From Telmatactis stephensoni (taxonomy: Eukaryota; Cnidaria; Anthozoa; Actiniaria; Isophelliidae), in the NCBI GenBank assembly GCA_029948255.1, contig JALIZF010001918.1, positions 248,001 through 312,000 on the forward strand: DNA of 64,000 nucleotides, written 5' to 3'. A program made the translations under genes and the position numbers. How positions within the stretch are numbered: the stretch's first letter is position 1; each line of letters starts with the position of its first letter. Below the pieces are notes generated by a model. It was not told where the DNA came from. It was given only the letters and a program-made list of their open reading frames with translations, and made no database searches. Positions 33,501 to 46,000 of this stretch are shown here, one piece after another.

Positions 33501-35753
33501 TTACTCCCACACTTGTACCCCATTGTAATCTAAAACAAAGACTTTGCCATCTGATGAAACGGCTAGAGCATCAGGATAATGCATTCGATTCCTCAATTTG
33601 TATCTTCCAAATGACTTCACAAACTGTCCCTCTTGTGTGAAAAGCTGAACGCGGTGATTATGTTCATCACAGACGATTATCATGTCTGAACCATATAGAG
33701 CAAGTCCGCCTACGAAATCAAACCGACCGTGTTTTTTGCCATACTTTCCAATTATATACAACAGAACGCCATTGTCGTCGTAAACACCAATATGGTCCTT
33801 CATTCGGTACGGAATGAAAAATTTTCCGTTATGATACGCGATACCATAAGGCATTTTATCTTCTTTTCCTGTAATGATAGGAATGTCTTTTATAAGCTGT
33901 CCAGATCGTTTACTAAATAATGTTATGGACAATTGCCCATCGTCGGATTTCATGTGGCACAAAGCGGTGATGTTGTCACCATTAGCACACATGGGGCCCA
34001 CCCTAACTCCAACTTGTTGGTAAATTGTTCTCAGGTATGTTCCATTATTGGCGTCAAACTCTTGTATTCTGCCATATTCACTGTTAGGGTTATCACTAAC
34101 AACCATTCTGTCTCCATACAAGGCCACTCCAAAGGGATCCCAAAATTTACCATTTGCTCGGCTTTTTGTTCCACCCAACTCTCGCAAACACTTTCCATCC
34201 CTATCGAACATGAAAATTCTGTCATCACACATAACACAGGCTAATTGTTGGCTATCGTTAATTGCAATTGAACATGTTGAATGGGAAAGACCATAACGCA
34301 TGTCGTTTCTAAGAGTTTTCGTTGGTTTAAAGTCTGCCGGCTTAGCATAGCGGAGCGTCTTTATTTTCATCGGTGAAGTTTTGATTGATTCTTCTCCAAT
34401 GCTCACCATGATATGGTATGGTAAGGGTTTCTCAGCTTTGTATGTGACGATGAACGTCCCGGTTTGAATCTCAACAGGCTCGTTTTTGACATCGCAACCG
34501 TCATCATCTGTGATTTTCACATTAATGGAGCCTTTGTTTGTGTAGCAAACATGGCCTTCTGCATTCCTCGTTACGATTTTCAATTCATTGACAAAACCAC
34601 ACCTGATGTTATTGTTCAGTAATTCAACAAAACAGCGAGATGGGTCTGTCAGGCTCTCCACTATCCTTCCAAGATTTTGCTGAGAGAGGTCAATTGGTAC
34701 GTAACTTACACTTGCGTTTCGCTTGATTGGTTTTGACAATAGGACAGATGGACTTTGCAATAACTCTTTGCATCTTCTTGGAAATTGGCTTTGCAGGATG
34801 AAATGGTCCACATTTTGATCTCGTAAACTGTTGCCCTGGTCAGTTACTGCATCGAGCTGTTGGATGACAGTTTTGATGTCGCTTATCTCTTCATCGTTTT
34901 CTTCTAGATGCTCCTGCAACATCTCATCTAAAGCGCTCATTCTGGCTCTTTCATAATCTTTTAAGATCTCTATTTGTGCTTGAACGTGATCGACTACCTC
35001 ATTTTTTGCTCTGTCAATTTCGTTTTCAACTCGTCGCTTGTTCAGCTCCGATAGCTCTTGTTCTTCAACAAACTTCTGCTTCACTTGGCCAACTTGAAGT
35101 AGGTCGTCACTGATCAACCGTTTTATTTCATCTGCTTTTTCTCCGATTTCAATCTTATTGTGTGTTTCATGAGCTGTGATGGAACACATACCGCAAATGC
35201 ACTTCTCACAGCTTTTACAGAAGTATTTTAGCTTTTGTTCCTCGTGGCATTTCTCTTCACAACGAAATTGATTGCTGATGTAGCTGTTGACATGTTCCTG
35301 TTTGAAATCATAGAACATGATGACTAGATGGTCACGGAGCTGTTGCATCTTCTTGTGGGCGTTCACACAATCCGTACAAACCATCCCTGGACATTGCTGG
35401 CAAAATGCAACTAACTTGACTTCCGGGCAGCTAACACAACTGGGCAGTTCTAGTTTATCTTCTGGTTTGCTGGCCGTGTTTTTCATTGCATAAAGGAGTG
35501 GCTTCAATGAATCAAGGTAGAACGCAGATCGAAGCTTCGAGACATCATCATCGTCCCGTGCGCCACACGTAGGACATGTCAGTTGCTGGTTTTGGTTCTT
35601 GCATGTTTCGTTCCACTTCTCGATGCATTTGCCGCAAAAACTGTGAAGACAATGAAGCGTTTTTGGCTCGGTAAATATGTTTTTGCAAATAGAACAAGTA
35701 AGTTCTTTTTCCAATGTTACAACGAAATCAGTAGGATGATCAACTCCAGCCAT
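33501..35753 (-). CDS. TRIM-NHL E3 ubiquitin ligase (RING, B-boxes, coiled coil, filamin, NHL)
   Basis: This is a single uninterrupted frame of 750 residues. A RING finger occupies residues 20-63 (C20, C23, C35, H37, C40, C43, C60, C63). Two B-boxes follow (about 106-142 and 165-203), then a coiled coil (about 205-305), a filamin/ABP280 repeat (about 372-466) and an NHL beta-propeller (about 486-750; for example VQLFTQEGQFVKSFG). This is the TRIM2/3/71 architecture. Known members ubiquitinate proteins through the RING, and several bind RNA or membrane-trafficking partners through the NHL propeller. All zinc ligands are present, so the protein should be active. The lack of introns fits a retrocopy-derived lineage, as is common among cnidarian TRIM genes. 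The exact ortholog is not assigned, since single-exon expansions rarely map one-to-one onto vertebrate TRIMs. Confidence 0.93.
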   Translation of the reverse strand: MAGVDHPTDFVVTLEKELTCSICKNIFTEPKTLHCLHSFCGKCIEKWNETCKNQNQQLTCPTCGARDDDDVSKLRSAFYLDSLKPLLYAMKNTASKPEDKLELPSCVSCPEVKLVAFCQQCPGMVCTDCVNAHKKMQQLRDHLVIMFYDFKQEHVNSYISNQFRCEEKCHEEQKLKYFCKSCEKCICGMCSITAHETHNKIEIGEKADEIKRLISDDLLQVGQVKQKFVEEQELSELNKRRVENEIDRAKNEVVDHVQAQIEILKDYERARMSALDEMLQEHLEENDEEISDIKTVIQQLDAVTDQGNSLRDQNVDHFILQSQFPRRCKELLQSPSVLLSKPIKRNASVSYVPIDLSQQNLGRIVESLTDPSRCFVELLNNNIRCGFVNELKIVTRNAEGHVCYTNKGSINVKITDDDGCDVKNEPVEIQTGTFIVTYKAEKPLPYHIMVSIGEESIKTSPMKIKTLRYAKPADFKPTKTLRNDMRYGLSHSTCSIAINDSQQLACVMCDDRIFMFDRDGKCLRELGGTKSRANGKFWDPFGVALYGDRMVVSDNPNSEYGRIQEFDANNGTYLRTIYQQVGVRVGPMCANGDNITALCHMKSDDGQLSITLFSKRSGQLIKDIPIITGKEDKMPYGIAYHNGKFFIPYRMKDHIGVYDDNGVLLYIIGKYGKKHGRFDFVGGLALYGSDMIIVCDEHNHRVQLFTQEGQFVKSFGRYKLRNRMHYPDALAVSSDGKVFVLDYNGVQVWE

Positions 35754-35759
35754 TTTGCT

Positions 35760-38545
35760 GCTATGGTCAAATGTTGCGTCTGCGGTATGTGTTCTGCTTC
35801 CTTAGTAGAAATGCCATCTCCAGTATAGCCCCCCTCCAGGCCATTATCATGGTAATAATGATGTTATATATGATATATAAATAGGAACAAACTCTAATAT
35901 GAGAGATTCCTTTGCTATAAGTACAGTATAAAATTGCATGAAGCCATATGAAGAGCTGGATATAATAGTGTACATAATAGTACTGTTATCATTATTGAAT
36001 CAATGAAAATATAATGCCTATCAAATACATTCCAATGGCTCAGACTGAAAACACATTACAAGAACTCTACGAAGTGGAACTTTCTGTCAACATCACACAG
36101 CAAGATAGTAAAAACATTGTACAACTGATTTAATAAAACTGATTAATAAATCTGAACTTTACTGGACTTGTCTCAAGTTTTTTTGTGTAAAAACAAACCA
36201 TGTTCAGTCTTGAAATGTCCCATTTCTATATCCCATTTCTATAATTGCGGTATCGTGTTAAATTATGGGACTGTTTTGATGGGCAAAATGACAGTAAATA
36301 AAAAAGAATATGACAAAAATTAATTTAATATAGAAAAAAATGAGACTCAGAGTCGATCGTTATTTACAAGCATTTTACTTGTAAATAATTTCAAGGCCAG
36401 TAAAATGGCGTCCCATAAAGCAGCCCCGCCATAATTCAACGCGGACGTTAACTTCTAAGGGGCTAATTTTCACAGTTTAATCTGCCCAAAAGTGTTTACA
36501 ATTTCTCGATTTTCGTGCTGTGTTTAATTAAGTTTGTAAGAAGTCGTGCATAAAATAAAATTCAAACTTCATAACTAGAGACATAAACATTCGATTCACA
36601 CTGAGTGCATGTGTGGATGGAATTTCTAATATTTGGTTTTAGAAGGCCTGATTAAAATGTTTGATAAGCATTTTTTTAGAAATCCATTGATTAATAAATC
36701 TAGAATAGATATAAGTATATGTCTTTCTGATTTGACTTTATGTTGGAAAAGCGGTTGGCATTCCATTGGCCGGGTAAAAGAATACAGAATATATATATAA
36801 CTAACGATGCTAGCGCTCGCGGCTCTTGATGTTGCCAATGCTACAATCTTGGACTGGTTGAGAGAGCGCCGATTTTTGCAGAGATCATGATCTCATGCAA
36901 CTCGTTCTCTTGTCACCACACACCACAAACTTCAGAATGACGAATAAATTGTATAGAGGACTATCTAAAGATCGCTGAAAAACACTTTCATTACAAAATT
37001 TTATTAAAGCATATCTATTTACATCAGAGACATTGCAAAAATCAGTGAAAAAAATTACAAAACTGAATTACAAATCGATCTGTCAGAACTGATCGGTTCG
37101 AGAAACATTTGAAGGGAGAACAAGCCTATATTGCCTCAAAGCAATGATATTTCGGCCCGTTCAAAACCCTTTACGAGACTTGGAGTTCTATAAACTTGCA
37201 AAGAAAAATGTAAACCGATAGATATAAGCCTGTAATCCGTGTGATGATTTGAAAACAATTTTGCCATAAAAATCTTTAATGACTTATTATATTAAGTAGA
37301 GTGTAAACTCACTGTCGAGATTGCAATGATTTCTTCTCGTGTTATGATTGGCTAGTTTCACACACGAAAAAAATTAGGGCGTATATGATTGTTACAAGTT
37401 CTGTTCCCGACCAATCAGAAAGGGGTGTCCCCACGGTCAACTAAACAATACATAACACAATGTCCTTTTCGCGAGACGTTCTATAGCGCTTGCTTTCATG
37501 TGATTGGTTGTCGGTGACTGGCACGTCAAATATCATTTGTTGGTACGTTTTCACCAACAATTTTTAATACACGTGAAAAGAATGCGACATATAATTGGAT
37601 GTGTTATAAATGTATGACAGCTAATTGACAGACGCGCCAAAAATTATGGGTTAGCAAACCCAATACAGTAACGAATACAGTAACAAAAACTAGGAAGATT
37701 GCTATCGTGATTACAAGAGTTTCTTTGGACATTGGAGTTAAGGCTGAAACATGTACTGTGGCTGTGGCTTTTTGAAATATCTTCGTCATCCAATTTATTT
37801 ATTTACTAATCTTGCAGTGGGATTCCTGTGTGTCATGCGCGGCGTGTTTAAACCTGCTCTGAACTCGATCGACTTTTTGGTAGGCATGTAGATTGTATAG
37901 TGAACGATGATTAGTGACGTCATCGAAATATGTTTGGAATAATCCGCTGGCAGAATTAATGGTCACCGGTATATCACATGACAACTGCACTCACAACGCG
38001 ACAACTATAGTGGTTACTCGCCTTAGTCCTCTTCGGTCACAAGCTGTTTACGACGTTTAAAAATCCGTAAATTTCACTCCGTGCCAACTAATTTTGGAAA
38101 GGATCGTAGTTATGACTACTTCTCAGACCACTCGAATAAAAAACGGTTTCAAGAACAGGCCTTTCCTCAAGTTTGTATGCGCACCGTTGAATTTCGACGC
38201 TTCAAAGTAAAACTATTCGACATTGGACCACAAATTCAAAATGACACCAATTATTTACCGCAAACAAGATCCAATTTTTGGAAAGATCGTTGAGTTGAAG
38301 TTTGCAAAGTTCGAAGAACATTTTGTTGTTATCCCCCAATCGCCTGTCAGTGGCATGTTATGAGCAAAAAATAGCTTGATATTGAGCCCGCAAATAATTG
38401 AAAGGAATTTCCTTTGACTTAAAGTATCTTTGATTCCCTTTTCTTTAGAATCTCTGTTCGCCAGCCCTTGTTCAGCAGACTCTGCACACCTGATCTTTCA
38501 TGGGACACTTTCAACTCTGACAGTAAGTCAGTTTAACTCTGTATA
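35760..38545. other. Intergenic DNA upstream of the TRIM gene
   Basis: No coding exon was recognised. The TRIM promoter must lie in the first part of this region, but no clear core element is visible. Confidence 0.45.
38003..38060. repeat. Dispersed repeat, inverted copy right of the TRIM gene
   Basis: The reverse complement reads cgtcgtaaacagcttgtgac, then gaagaggactaaggcgagta, then accactatag. It matches 33148-33206 with few differences. The two face each other about 4.8 kb apart. Confidence 0.6.
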
Positions 38546-38560
38546 TTATACTTCATCTAT

Positions 38561-38739
38561 CAGGGGTGGATTTATGGGAGGAGTCCAGCTTGAGCATACA
38601 CGCCCTACTCCTGAGATGACTTTTGATTATTTTCTTCTCAACCCTTTTTCCAAAATATCATCTGGACTATTTCCAATTTCTATAATGCTGCACACCCCCC
38701 TCTCCCCCCCCCCCCCCCAAAGTATATCATCCATCGCTG
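38561..38739. mobile_element. Degenerate CAGGGGCGGATC-family MITE
   Basis: The left end is CAGGGGTGGATTTATGGGAG. The interior has a long C run, and the right end (atccatcgctg) is badly decayed but resembles the right end of the 2356-2523 copy. Confidence 0.4.
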
Positions 38740-38786
38740 CTTCATTACCATTAGAAAGCAATTTGAATTCTTTTCATTATTTTCAG

Positions 38787-38986
38787 ATGGGGGTTGGACT
38801 CAGTGGGGTTCTTGGAGTGCCTCCTCAGCCTTGCCAGCTACTTGCAAGAAGAAGGCAACTAGAATGTGATATTGCACAAGCCCTCCCCCACAGAATAATG
38901 GTACTACATGCGACGGAACAGCTGTAGAAACAAAAGAATGGGCTCCAGAGGAATGCCCCATAACACACACACAAAAAACACAACTG
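38787..38986 (+). pseudogene. Lone thrombospondin type 1 (TSP1) exon with in-frame stop
   Basis: After a good acceptor (ttattttcag) the frame reads GGWTQWGSWSASSALPATCK, then KKATRM, a TGA, then YCTSPPPQNNGTTCDGTAVE and WAPEECP. It closes at a good donor (CTG followed by gtaagg). The WxxWxxW signature and the later cysteines identify a TSP1 repeat, an extracellular adhesion module found in many secreted and transmembrane proteins. The TGA near 38863 may be a CGA-to-TGA change, and the first conserved cysteine is serine. No partner exons were found nearby, so this is probably a duplicated exon that has decayed. Confidence 0.65.
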
Positions 38987-39560
38987 GTAAGGGAATTATC
39001 ATCATCATCATAATCATCATTTTCGTTGTCATCCGATTATCATCATGGAGGATGGAAGAATAGCTAACAACCAGATTAATGCATTATCATACTTATCATC
39101 ATATGACCCATATTTGGCCCCACAAGGTCCTCATATTATATTATATTCAAATTGACCTTGGCAGTATCAAGGTCATCACCATGGTCACAACACAGGCAAG
39201 ACCTACAAAATATAATCAGTTTGTTACCAAGTACTCATTGTCATACAGTAATAATGCTAATAACTGGTCAGATTATGAGGGAGACTGCATCAAGGTTAGC
39301 AATACATTAAAATTAAAAGGCTCTTATCTTCAATAACTTCCAGCTTTCTCAACTTTCTCACCCTTAAACTTTTATTTCTTTCTAGGTTTTTCCTTGAAGC
39401 AGTCATATCAATACTGTAGTCACCACAAGCTTGAAGTACTCATTAAAACAAGACATATTTGTTTGACTGTGAAAGCTGGTACAATGGTCATCCATTATTG
39501 CAGATGGAAATTTATGGCTGCTCTGATCTACAACAATAATATTGCCATTAAAAGTTGTTA

Positions 39561-39743
39561 AGCCTGGTTTTCACTACGACGCAAGCACAAGCGCAAGCAT
39601 AAGCACAAGCACAAGGATCAAAATTTTTTGATATCTTGTGCTTGTGCTTATGCTTGCACTTGTCCTTGCATTTGTGTTTTACTAGTGAAAACAGACAATC
39701 TTATGCTTGCACTTGTGCTTGCCTCGCTAGTGAAAACCAGGCT
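39561..39743. mobile_element. Foldback MITE with 16-bp perfect ends
   Basis: AGCCTGGTTTTCACTA (39561-39576) is matched exactly by its inverse at 39728-39743, and both are flanked by TTA. The inside holds a second inverted structure built from caagcacaagc words and their complement gcttgtgcttg, so almost the whole element can pair with itself. Confidence 0.8.
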
Positions 39744-39747
39744 TTAG

Positions 39748-39925
39748 CATGGACACCTCTGTAATATGGACACTTACATATAATGGACAGGTGTCTATGT
39801 CCAAACAGGTGGAATCTCCACACAATTCCTTTTAAATGAAACCTCTATAAAACAGACTTCTCTACATTATGGACACTTTTCTTAGGCCCATCATTGTGTG
39901 TGTCTGCTTTAAACAGGTTCCACTG
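39748..39925. repeat. Repeat made of tggacac/cctct words
   Basis: Phrases such as tggacacctctgtaat, aatggacaggtgtc and gacttctctacattatggac recur in both orientations, in the manner of pogo/Tigger-type MITEs. Limits are approximate. Confidence 0.35.
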
Positions 39926-40030
39926 TACAAAGGTTTTCATATTTTTAAAATAAATTTATTCACAAAAGTTCTGTTTAAAACTTATAAATCCCTAGACCTC
40001 TTTTGTGGTTTCTAAAGTTAGTTGTTAGAT

Positions 40031-40178
40031 CTGGGCAGATCCAGGGGGGTTCCTTGGGTGCCCGGGAACCCCTTTCTCATCCTAGAAATAGAACAGTTTT
40101 ACGTTGAGAAAGAAAAATATCAATAACAAGATAAATGTGAAGTGAACTCCCTCAGTCTGAGCCCTGGATCGGCCCCTG
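40031..40178. mobile_element. CAGGGGCGGATC-family MITE
   Basis: The left end is CTGGGCAGATCCAGGGGGG and the right end is CCCTGGATCGGCCCCTG, a slightly diverged inverted pair. No target duplication is obvious. Confidence 0.5.
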
Positions 40179-40377
40179 CATGCTTTGGCTTGCCAGGCTG
40201 AAACAGCTAGGGTACTAAGTCAAGGATTTTAGAAGCAACATTGTCTCAATGGTTGACTTGTTAGCTCTGAATAGACCAAACTTAGGCTCAATAAGCAGCT
40301 TGCCTTTTTGTGCTCACATAGTGTACATTACTAGTACAAGAACAAGTTCACAAATGCACACACACACACAATGACCT

Positions 40378-40520
40378 ATGGCGGCAAATTTGAAATTATA
40401 ACTATTGTTCTGGACTGACTAGCCTCGTGTTCACATGGAAACAAAAAAGTGTTTTCACATGAATGAGAGGCTAGGCAGTATAAAACAATAGGTCCAATAG
40501 TTATTCAAATTTGCCGCCAT
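40378..40520. mobile_element. MITE with ATGGCGGCAAATTTGAA ends
   Basis: The left arm ATGGCGGCAAATTTGAA plus ataactattg is matched by the inverse right arm at about 40494-40520, with a 3-bp difference. The interior again pairs partly (tagcctcgtgttcacatg and catgaatgagaggcta). It lies about 440 bp upstream of the DBNL start codon. Confidence 0.75.
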
Positions 40521-40957
40521 ATTTCAATTCGGTGTATAAAGCTTTGTTAGACAAATAAAATTCTAATAATTACACCATCATACCACCCACCCAAGCCAAG
40601 ATATGCAGACAGAGATATGCAGACTGATATGCAGAATCCGGGATGAGGATGCCCTGCCAGAAAGGGGTACTTTTTGAGGTTAGAAGTACGCAAAATGGTA
40701 GGAAATTTCTGAATTAATGTACCTGTGAATAGAAGCTTCCTTTTACGCGAAGAAAAGGATAGAGAATTTGCCACTTTGACTATAAATAACAAAAAGCATC
40801 ATTCATTCCAAATGCGAGAACATTCGCGCGTTCAACGTACTCTGTTCAGGTGGTTGTGCTGTGATAGGAAAAGATGCGTGGAGACTTGGCTCAAGCCTCG
40901 TTTCGGAACCGGAAATAGTTTCACATTTTATCACGTGAACAGCTCCGTGTTGTCAAG

Positions 40958-43051
40958 ATGGCGATCGATCTGAAGAAGAATCGTGCAGAACTTTTAAAAG
41001 CATGGCAGGATATCTTTGACGAGAAATCCAGCATAAACTGGTCAGTGCCAAAGATCCTCTGTTTTCCAAGCTACATTATTCTCTAACTCGATTTCTCTTC
41101 AGGGCTGTTTTTGGGTATGAGGGGAAGACGAACACACTGAAAGTATCTGAAACTGGAGGTATGTGTTGTGCGGAAGTTGTGAGAACAATTGCATCGTGTA
41201 GTTAATTATGGCCATAATTACAACTTAAAAGCTCAGTAAAATACAATTATGTCAACTTATAAGCACTGATCTATATCGAAACATCAATTGCTAAAAATAG
41301 TGCATCGTTAAGTCCACATCGCACCCTTGTTGAAAGGGGTGTGACGTGGAGAAATCGAATTCTGGCCAAAAACTGAAACTATTCGATTTCCTCCTATTCT
41401 GCAAAATTACTGTATAATTTTTTATGATATAATGAGCATTTTTAAACCGTGTACCATTGAAAGTATATTTTGCTAAAATATAAATTGTGATGCTGAAACT
41501 TGACTGACTGTTCTAGCTGACTGCCTTTCATTTCTGTTTTTATTTACTCTTTCATATATGTACTTGATATTAATTTTTTCTTCTTCTGATTAAACATTGC
41601 TGAACCAGTAGAAATATACAAAAATGCCTTAGAATCCATGTTCTTTTCAATAGTAATACAGCTGCTGTACATGATGTTCTCAGCTGGCCATATCCTGGTC
41701 ATTATTAATTTGCATAAACCTCCAATAATCGACCAGTACAGTACAGTACTAGTTTAGGAATAACTGAGAAATTAATGGAGGTGGCTGCTTTCAAAGAATT
41801 CATTTACAGTGTACATCTAAATTAATGGTAAATTTACAAAATGAGGATTTTTTAGGGATCATTGTTTTAGCTTCATTTGCACCTTCTCATAAATCTAATA
41901 TCTGACTACCCCCTCCCCCCTAGGGCTCACCTCCAATGTTGATCACTATATTATGATATATATCTTTTTAGATGATGGTCTAGAAGAGTTGGCAGATGAA
42001 CTCAATGATGGCAAAGTCCTGTATGCAGGAATTAAAGTCATTGATCCTAACACAAACTTACCGAAGATTGTGTTTATTAACTGGGTAAGCAGCATTTCTA
42101 CTCATTAGACATGTATATTTTAATATTTTAGCATGCAATGCCCTCTATAAACAATTCAATTTATAAATTATATTATAGTCTGGAGAAGGTGTACCATCGT
42201 CAAGAAAAGGAGTTTGTGCAAATCACATAAGAGATGTGGAAAATCTTTTTAAGGTGAGGTTAGGAATCTCCTTTTACAGACACATACACACACACTGGCT
42301 ATAAACATTAGAGCATAATAATCGTGGGCTCCCTTTGCCACTCTCAACCTAGGGGGACTGGGTGGAGAACAGCCACACTATTCATTGTGTGGACTCTTGA
42401 TAGTCCTCCAGCATATTAAGATCTAATCATTTTGTCAATGTCATAACAATAAGGCATTTCATTCTCCTCAATTATTAAAGACCCTGAGTGTAGGCCAAGC
42501 AATGCATGCTAGGGCCCATGAAACTGGACCTGAACTTTCACTTGAGGGAACTGAACCAACGCAGCAGCAGTTTCAAAAGTGTGCATGAACAAGTTATATG
42601 CATACATGTAGTGTGCCAAGATACACTAAGAGAGTATACAAGTGTGCAATGTGTAGCAATGAGAGAAACTTGACACTTTGTTGATATAATACCTTTCACC
42701 CTTAGCTAATGAAAGTATAAGATACTGATCATTTCTATGCACTGTTTGAATGTCTATAGGGTGCTCATGTCATCATTAATGCAAGAAATGAAGATGATGT
42801 AGATGAGAATGTTATATTAGAAAAAGTTAAAAAGGCCTCAGGTACTTTTATCATCAATACCTTTTCATGCTTCTTTGTAATGAAGATGTATTAATCTTTG
42901 AACTGCATCTGAATTTTGATTTTATAATGAGCCCACATTTTGTTTGTTTGTTAGTTAGTTTCTTTGCTTATTTGTTTGTTTGTTTGCTTGCTTGCTAGCT
43001 TGCTTGCTTGCTTGTTTGTTTGTTTGCTTGCTTGTTTGCTTGTTTGTTTGT

Positions 43052-43099
<48 letters not shown>

Positions 43100-46000
43100 T
43101 TGCTTGCTTGCTTGCTTGTTTGTTTGTTTGTTTGTTTGTCTAGCTGTGTTTCCTTGTTTATTTGTTTTTAGGCGACTCTCCTAATATTTATTCTTGGGTC
43201 CTGAATTATTATGATATTATACATGTATTTATTTTGTGTTTCTATATTTGTAGGAGCTGCTTACAGTGTTCACAAAGAAAAGGCTCAAAAAGCAGAACCA
43301 ATATTGCCTGTTGTGAGTGAAATAAATTATCCATATATGTTGAGACAAAACAAATTAATGGTCTGATATGCATCTCTGTAGCAACATGTACATATAAATG
43401 TCAACCAAGCAACATGTCAATATAGTTGATAACTGGCATTTTAAAGCCCTGTGGAAATGCAACCAATATTATCTAACAAGCAACAGTTGTTGGTTGGCAG
43501 GTCAAGGAGACCTAATAGACGACTTTCAAAAATGGCTCATTGTTCACAAGAACAAGGCCAGAAAGGCCTCCTAAATCATTATGGCATCAAATCATTCTGA
43601 GTATATCCTGTAAAATGCACAGAAAATAGGTATTTCAAAAGGAAGAGGAACACATCATCTTTGATAGCAATAGAAGTGTCAGCCATGCTTATTTTCTGGT
43701 AACATAGGCCTTTGTGGCCTCATTCTCACTGTACCAGGCCACCATCTATGTTGTATTAGCTTGCGATAATTAACAGAACAACAAAAATGCTAATGTTGTT
43801 GTCTTTCTCAACAATGATGGATGTTGCTGGCCAATGATGTTGGGTAACAGCATCATTGATTTTTGCTCAAAATAGTTTTATATCAGCTATCTTCAATATT
43901 CTGTATTATTATATGGCTAGATAATTTCCTGAATTCTGATTGGCTAACGCATGGTCTGTATTTTGCCATATCAGGACCTGCTGTCCCAGATGAAAAGAAA
44001 AGTTTGCGTTTGGCAATGTTTTAGCGGGACTTCTTAAAGCCATATAATAAATAAGTTATTAACCTCGTTTGCTCAGTCTGTATGGGAAAATATCAGCCCT
44101 CGGTCTTTTTGTACAGACCTCGCTGCACTCGGTCCATACTGTCAAGACCTCGGTCTGATATTTTACCATACAGACCTCGAGCTCGGTTAATAACACTTTA
44201 GTATTTATAGTATCTTGTCTATAATATGCCTTTTGTTGTTGTACAGGGTTCTGTCTACAAACGGACAAATATTGGAAGAGAAATTAATGTCAATGAGAGA
44301 GATAAGTTTTGGAATGTTGAAGAGGTATAATATAATAAACAATTTTTTGACAATTATTAATTTCTGTTTTTTTTTACTTCATAGTTTACATTGATTTCAT
44401 AATAATTAAACTGTTGCTACTGAAATGAAATTGAAATTTAGATTAAATTGAAAATAAAATGATTGCAAAAGATTGTCTTACTGTAACACTAAAGGCTCAA
44501 ACATATAATGCAACATTGCATTCAACACAGTTTCACCATTTGAAACTGTGTACACCCTTGAAATGTTGCACACAATATGTTGCAGGAAGTGTTGCAGAAG
44601 TACAACTCGATCCTAAACCTGAACTGTTGAGTGCAGCATCTGCAGGGATAGATGGACACATGGTGTAGCATTGTGTTGTGTACAATGTACAGTCGTGTGT
44701 CTAGTTATAATCCTTAATTGGTTATTTTAATTTTTTCTGGACGCTTTTTGTTTGTTTGTTTTTGTTGTTTGTGTGCTTTCTTGTTTGTGTGTGTGTGTGC
44801 CTGTTTTGTAATTTTACAGTAAGTATCTTCAAAGAAGCAATGCTTCTTATTTAATTGTCAATACAGCTCAAGAATTTTGCTTGTTGAGTCATTTTTCATT
44901 GACAGCAAAAAGAAAAAAAGAGAATTACAGAAGACAGCAAACAAAAAGCCGAAGCAGCGAAAGAAGCTGAAAGAAAACGTAAAGAAAGAGAGGTGACAGT
45001 CCTTTCTCAAAAACCTTTTACTTAGATGTTAATACTTATCGTAAAGCAATTTAATACTGCTATCAAATATTCTCACAATTTCTTTAGGCCAAAGAAGCAG
45101 AAAGACGAGAAGTGGAATACAGAGAAAGATCACGAAGTATTGAAGAACAAAGGTAACATTTTACATAATAATACTACTTGCGGAGGGGAACATTTCGAGC
45201 TAGAGACACGAAACCTGTTCAGGCATACAATCCTAGGCCTGTTGAGAAACTCATATTGTCTTGAAAATATCGTTGACAAAAATACCCGTTCTATCCAGTT
45301 CTCACAGAAGACTTGCGCAAAGATGTCTCTTATAGGCAATGTTTTCTTTATCCTAGAAAACACGCGAAAGAAATTGAAGAGCAAAAGAAGGAACAAGAGC
45401 GACAACGTTGGGTAGGGTTTTCGTTGGATGTCAGCAGTGTAATTATGAGTTACAAGTGTGTCCATTCTTTTTATCTTTTTTAATGCAGGAGCAACAGCGC
45501 GCTGAAGGATGAAAGAGATCCAACAGCTACAGAAAACTCGAGCCGATTCTTTGAGGAAAGAGAGAATGATGGTATGAAGGTTTGTCGCGACCAGGACACC
45601 TCTAGTGAGACGAACATCTTTCAGTGTGACTGACAAATTGTTGTCAAGTTATTTGATAAAATTTTCCTTAGACACATAGAGTAGGCACGTTTCTCATAAA
45701 GCGATCACATCTATCTAGGTTTTGCAATCCATGAATATTCCTGTGGATGTCTACTGTTGACAAATTTATTAAAGCTAATTTCTTGTTTTTCGAAACATTT
45801 CCTTAATCCATTTCCTCTCTTTTTAGGAGGCCGAAAACTTGATAGCCAAGGGTAAAGACGAGAAGCCCAAGTTCGAAGAGAAAAGAGCACCACCTCCTGC
45901 ACCCCTTCCTAAGAAAAAGAATACCTTTAGCAACACCACCAAGAAAGCCTGGGAGGACCAGAACCCGAGCCGGAACCCGTGCGAGAACCCGACAGACCCG

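Noticed and set aside
42980..43171. Cysteine- and leucine-rich peptide
   Set aside because: It is the translation of a (TTGC/TTTG)n array within a DBNL intron.
45026..45636. Independent genes in both strands around 45 kb
   Set aside because: They cover DBNL exons 9-11 and introns in wrong frames. The spliced DBNL reading explains the coding signal.
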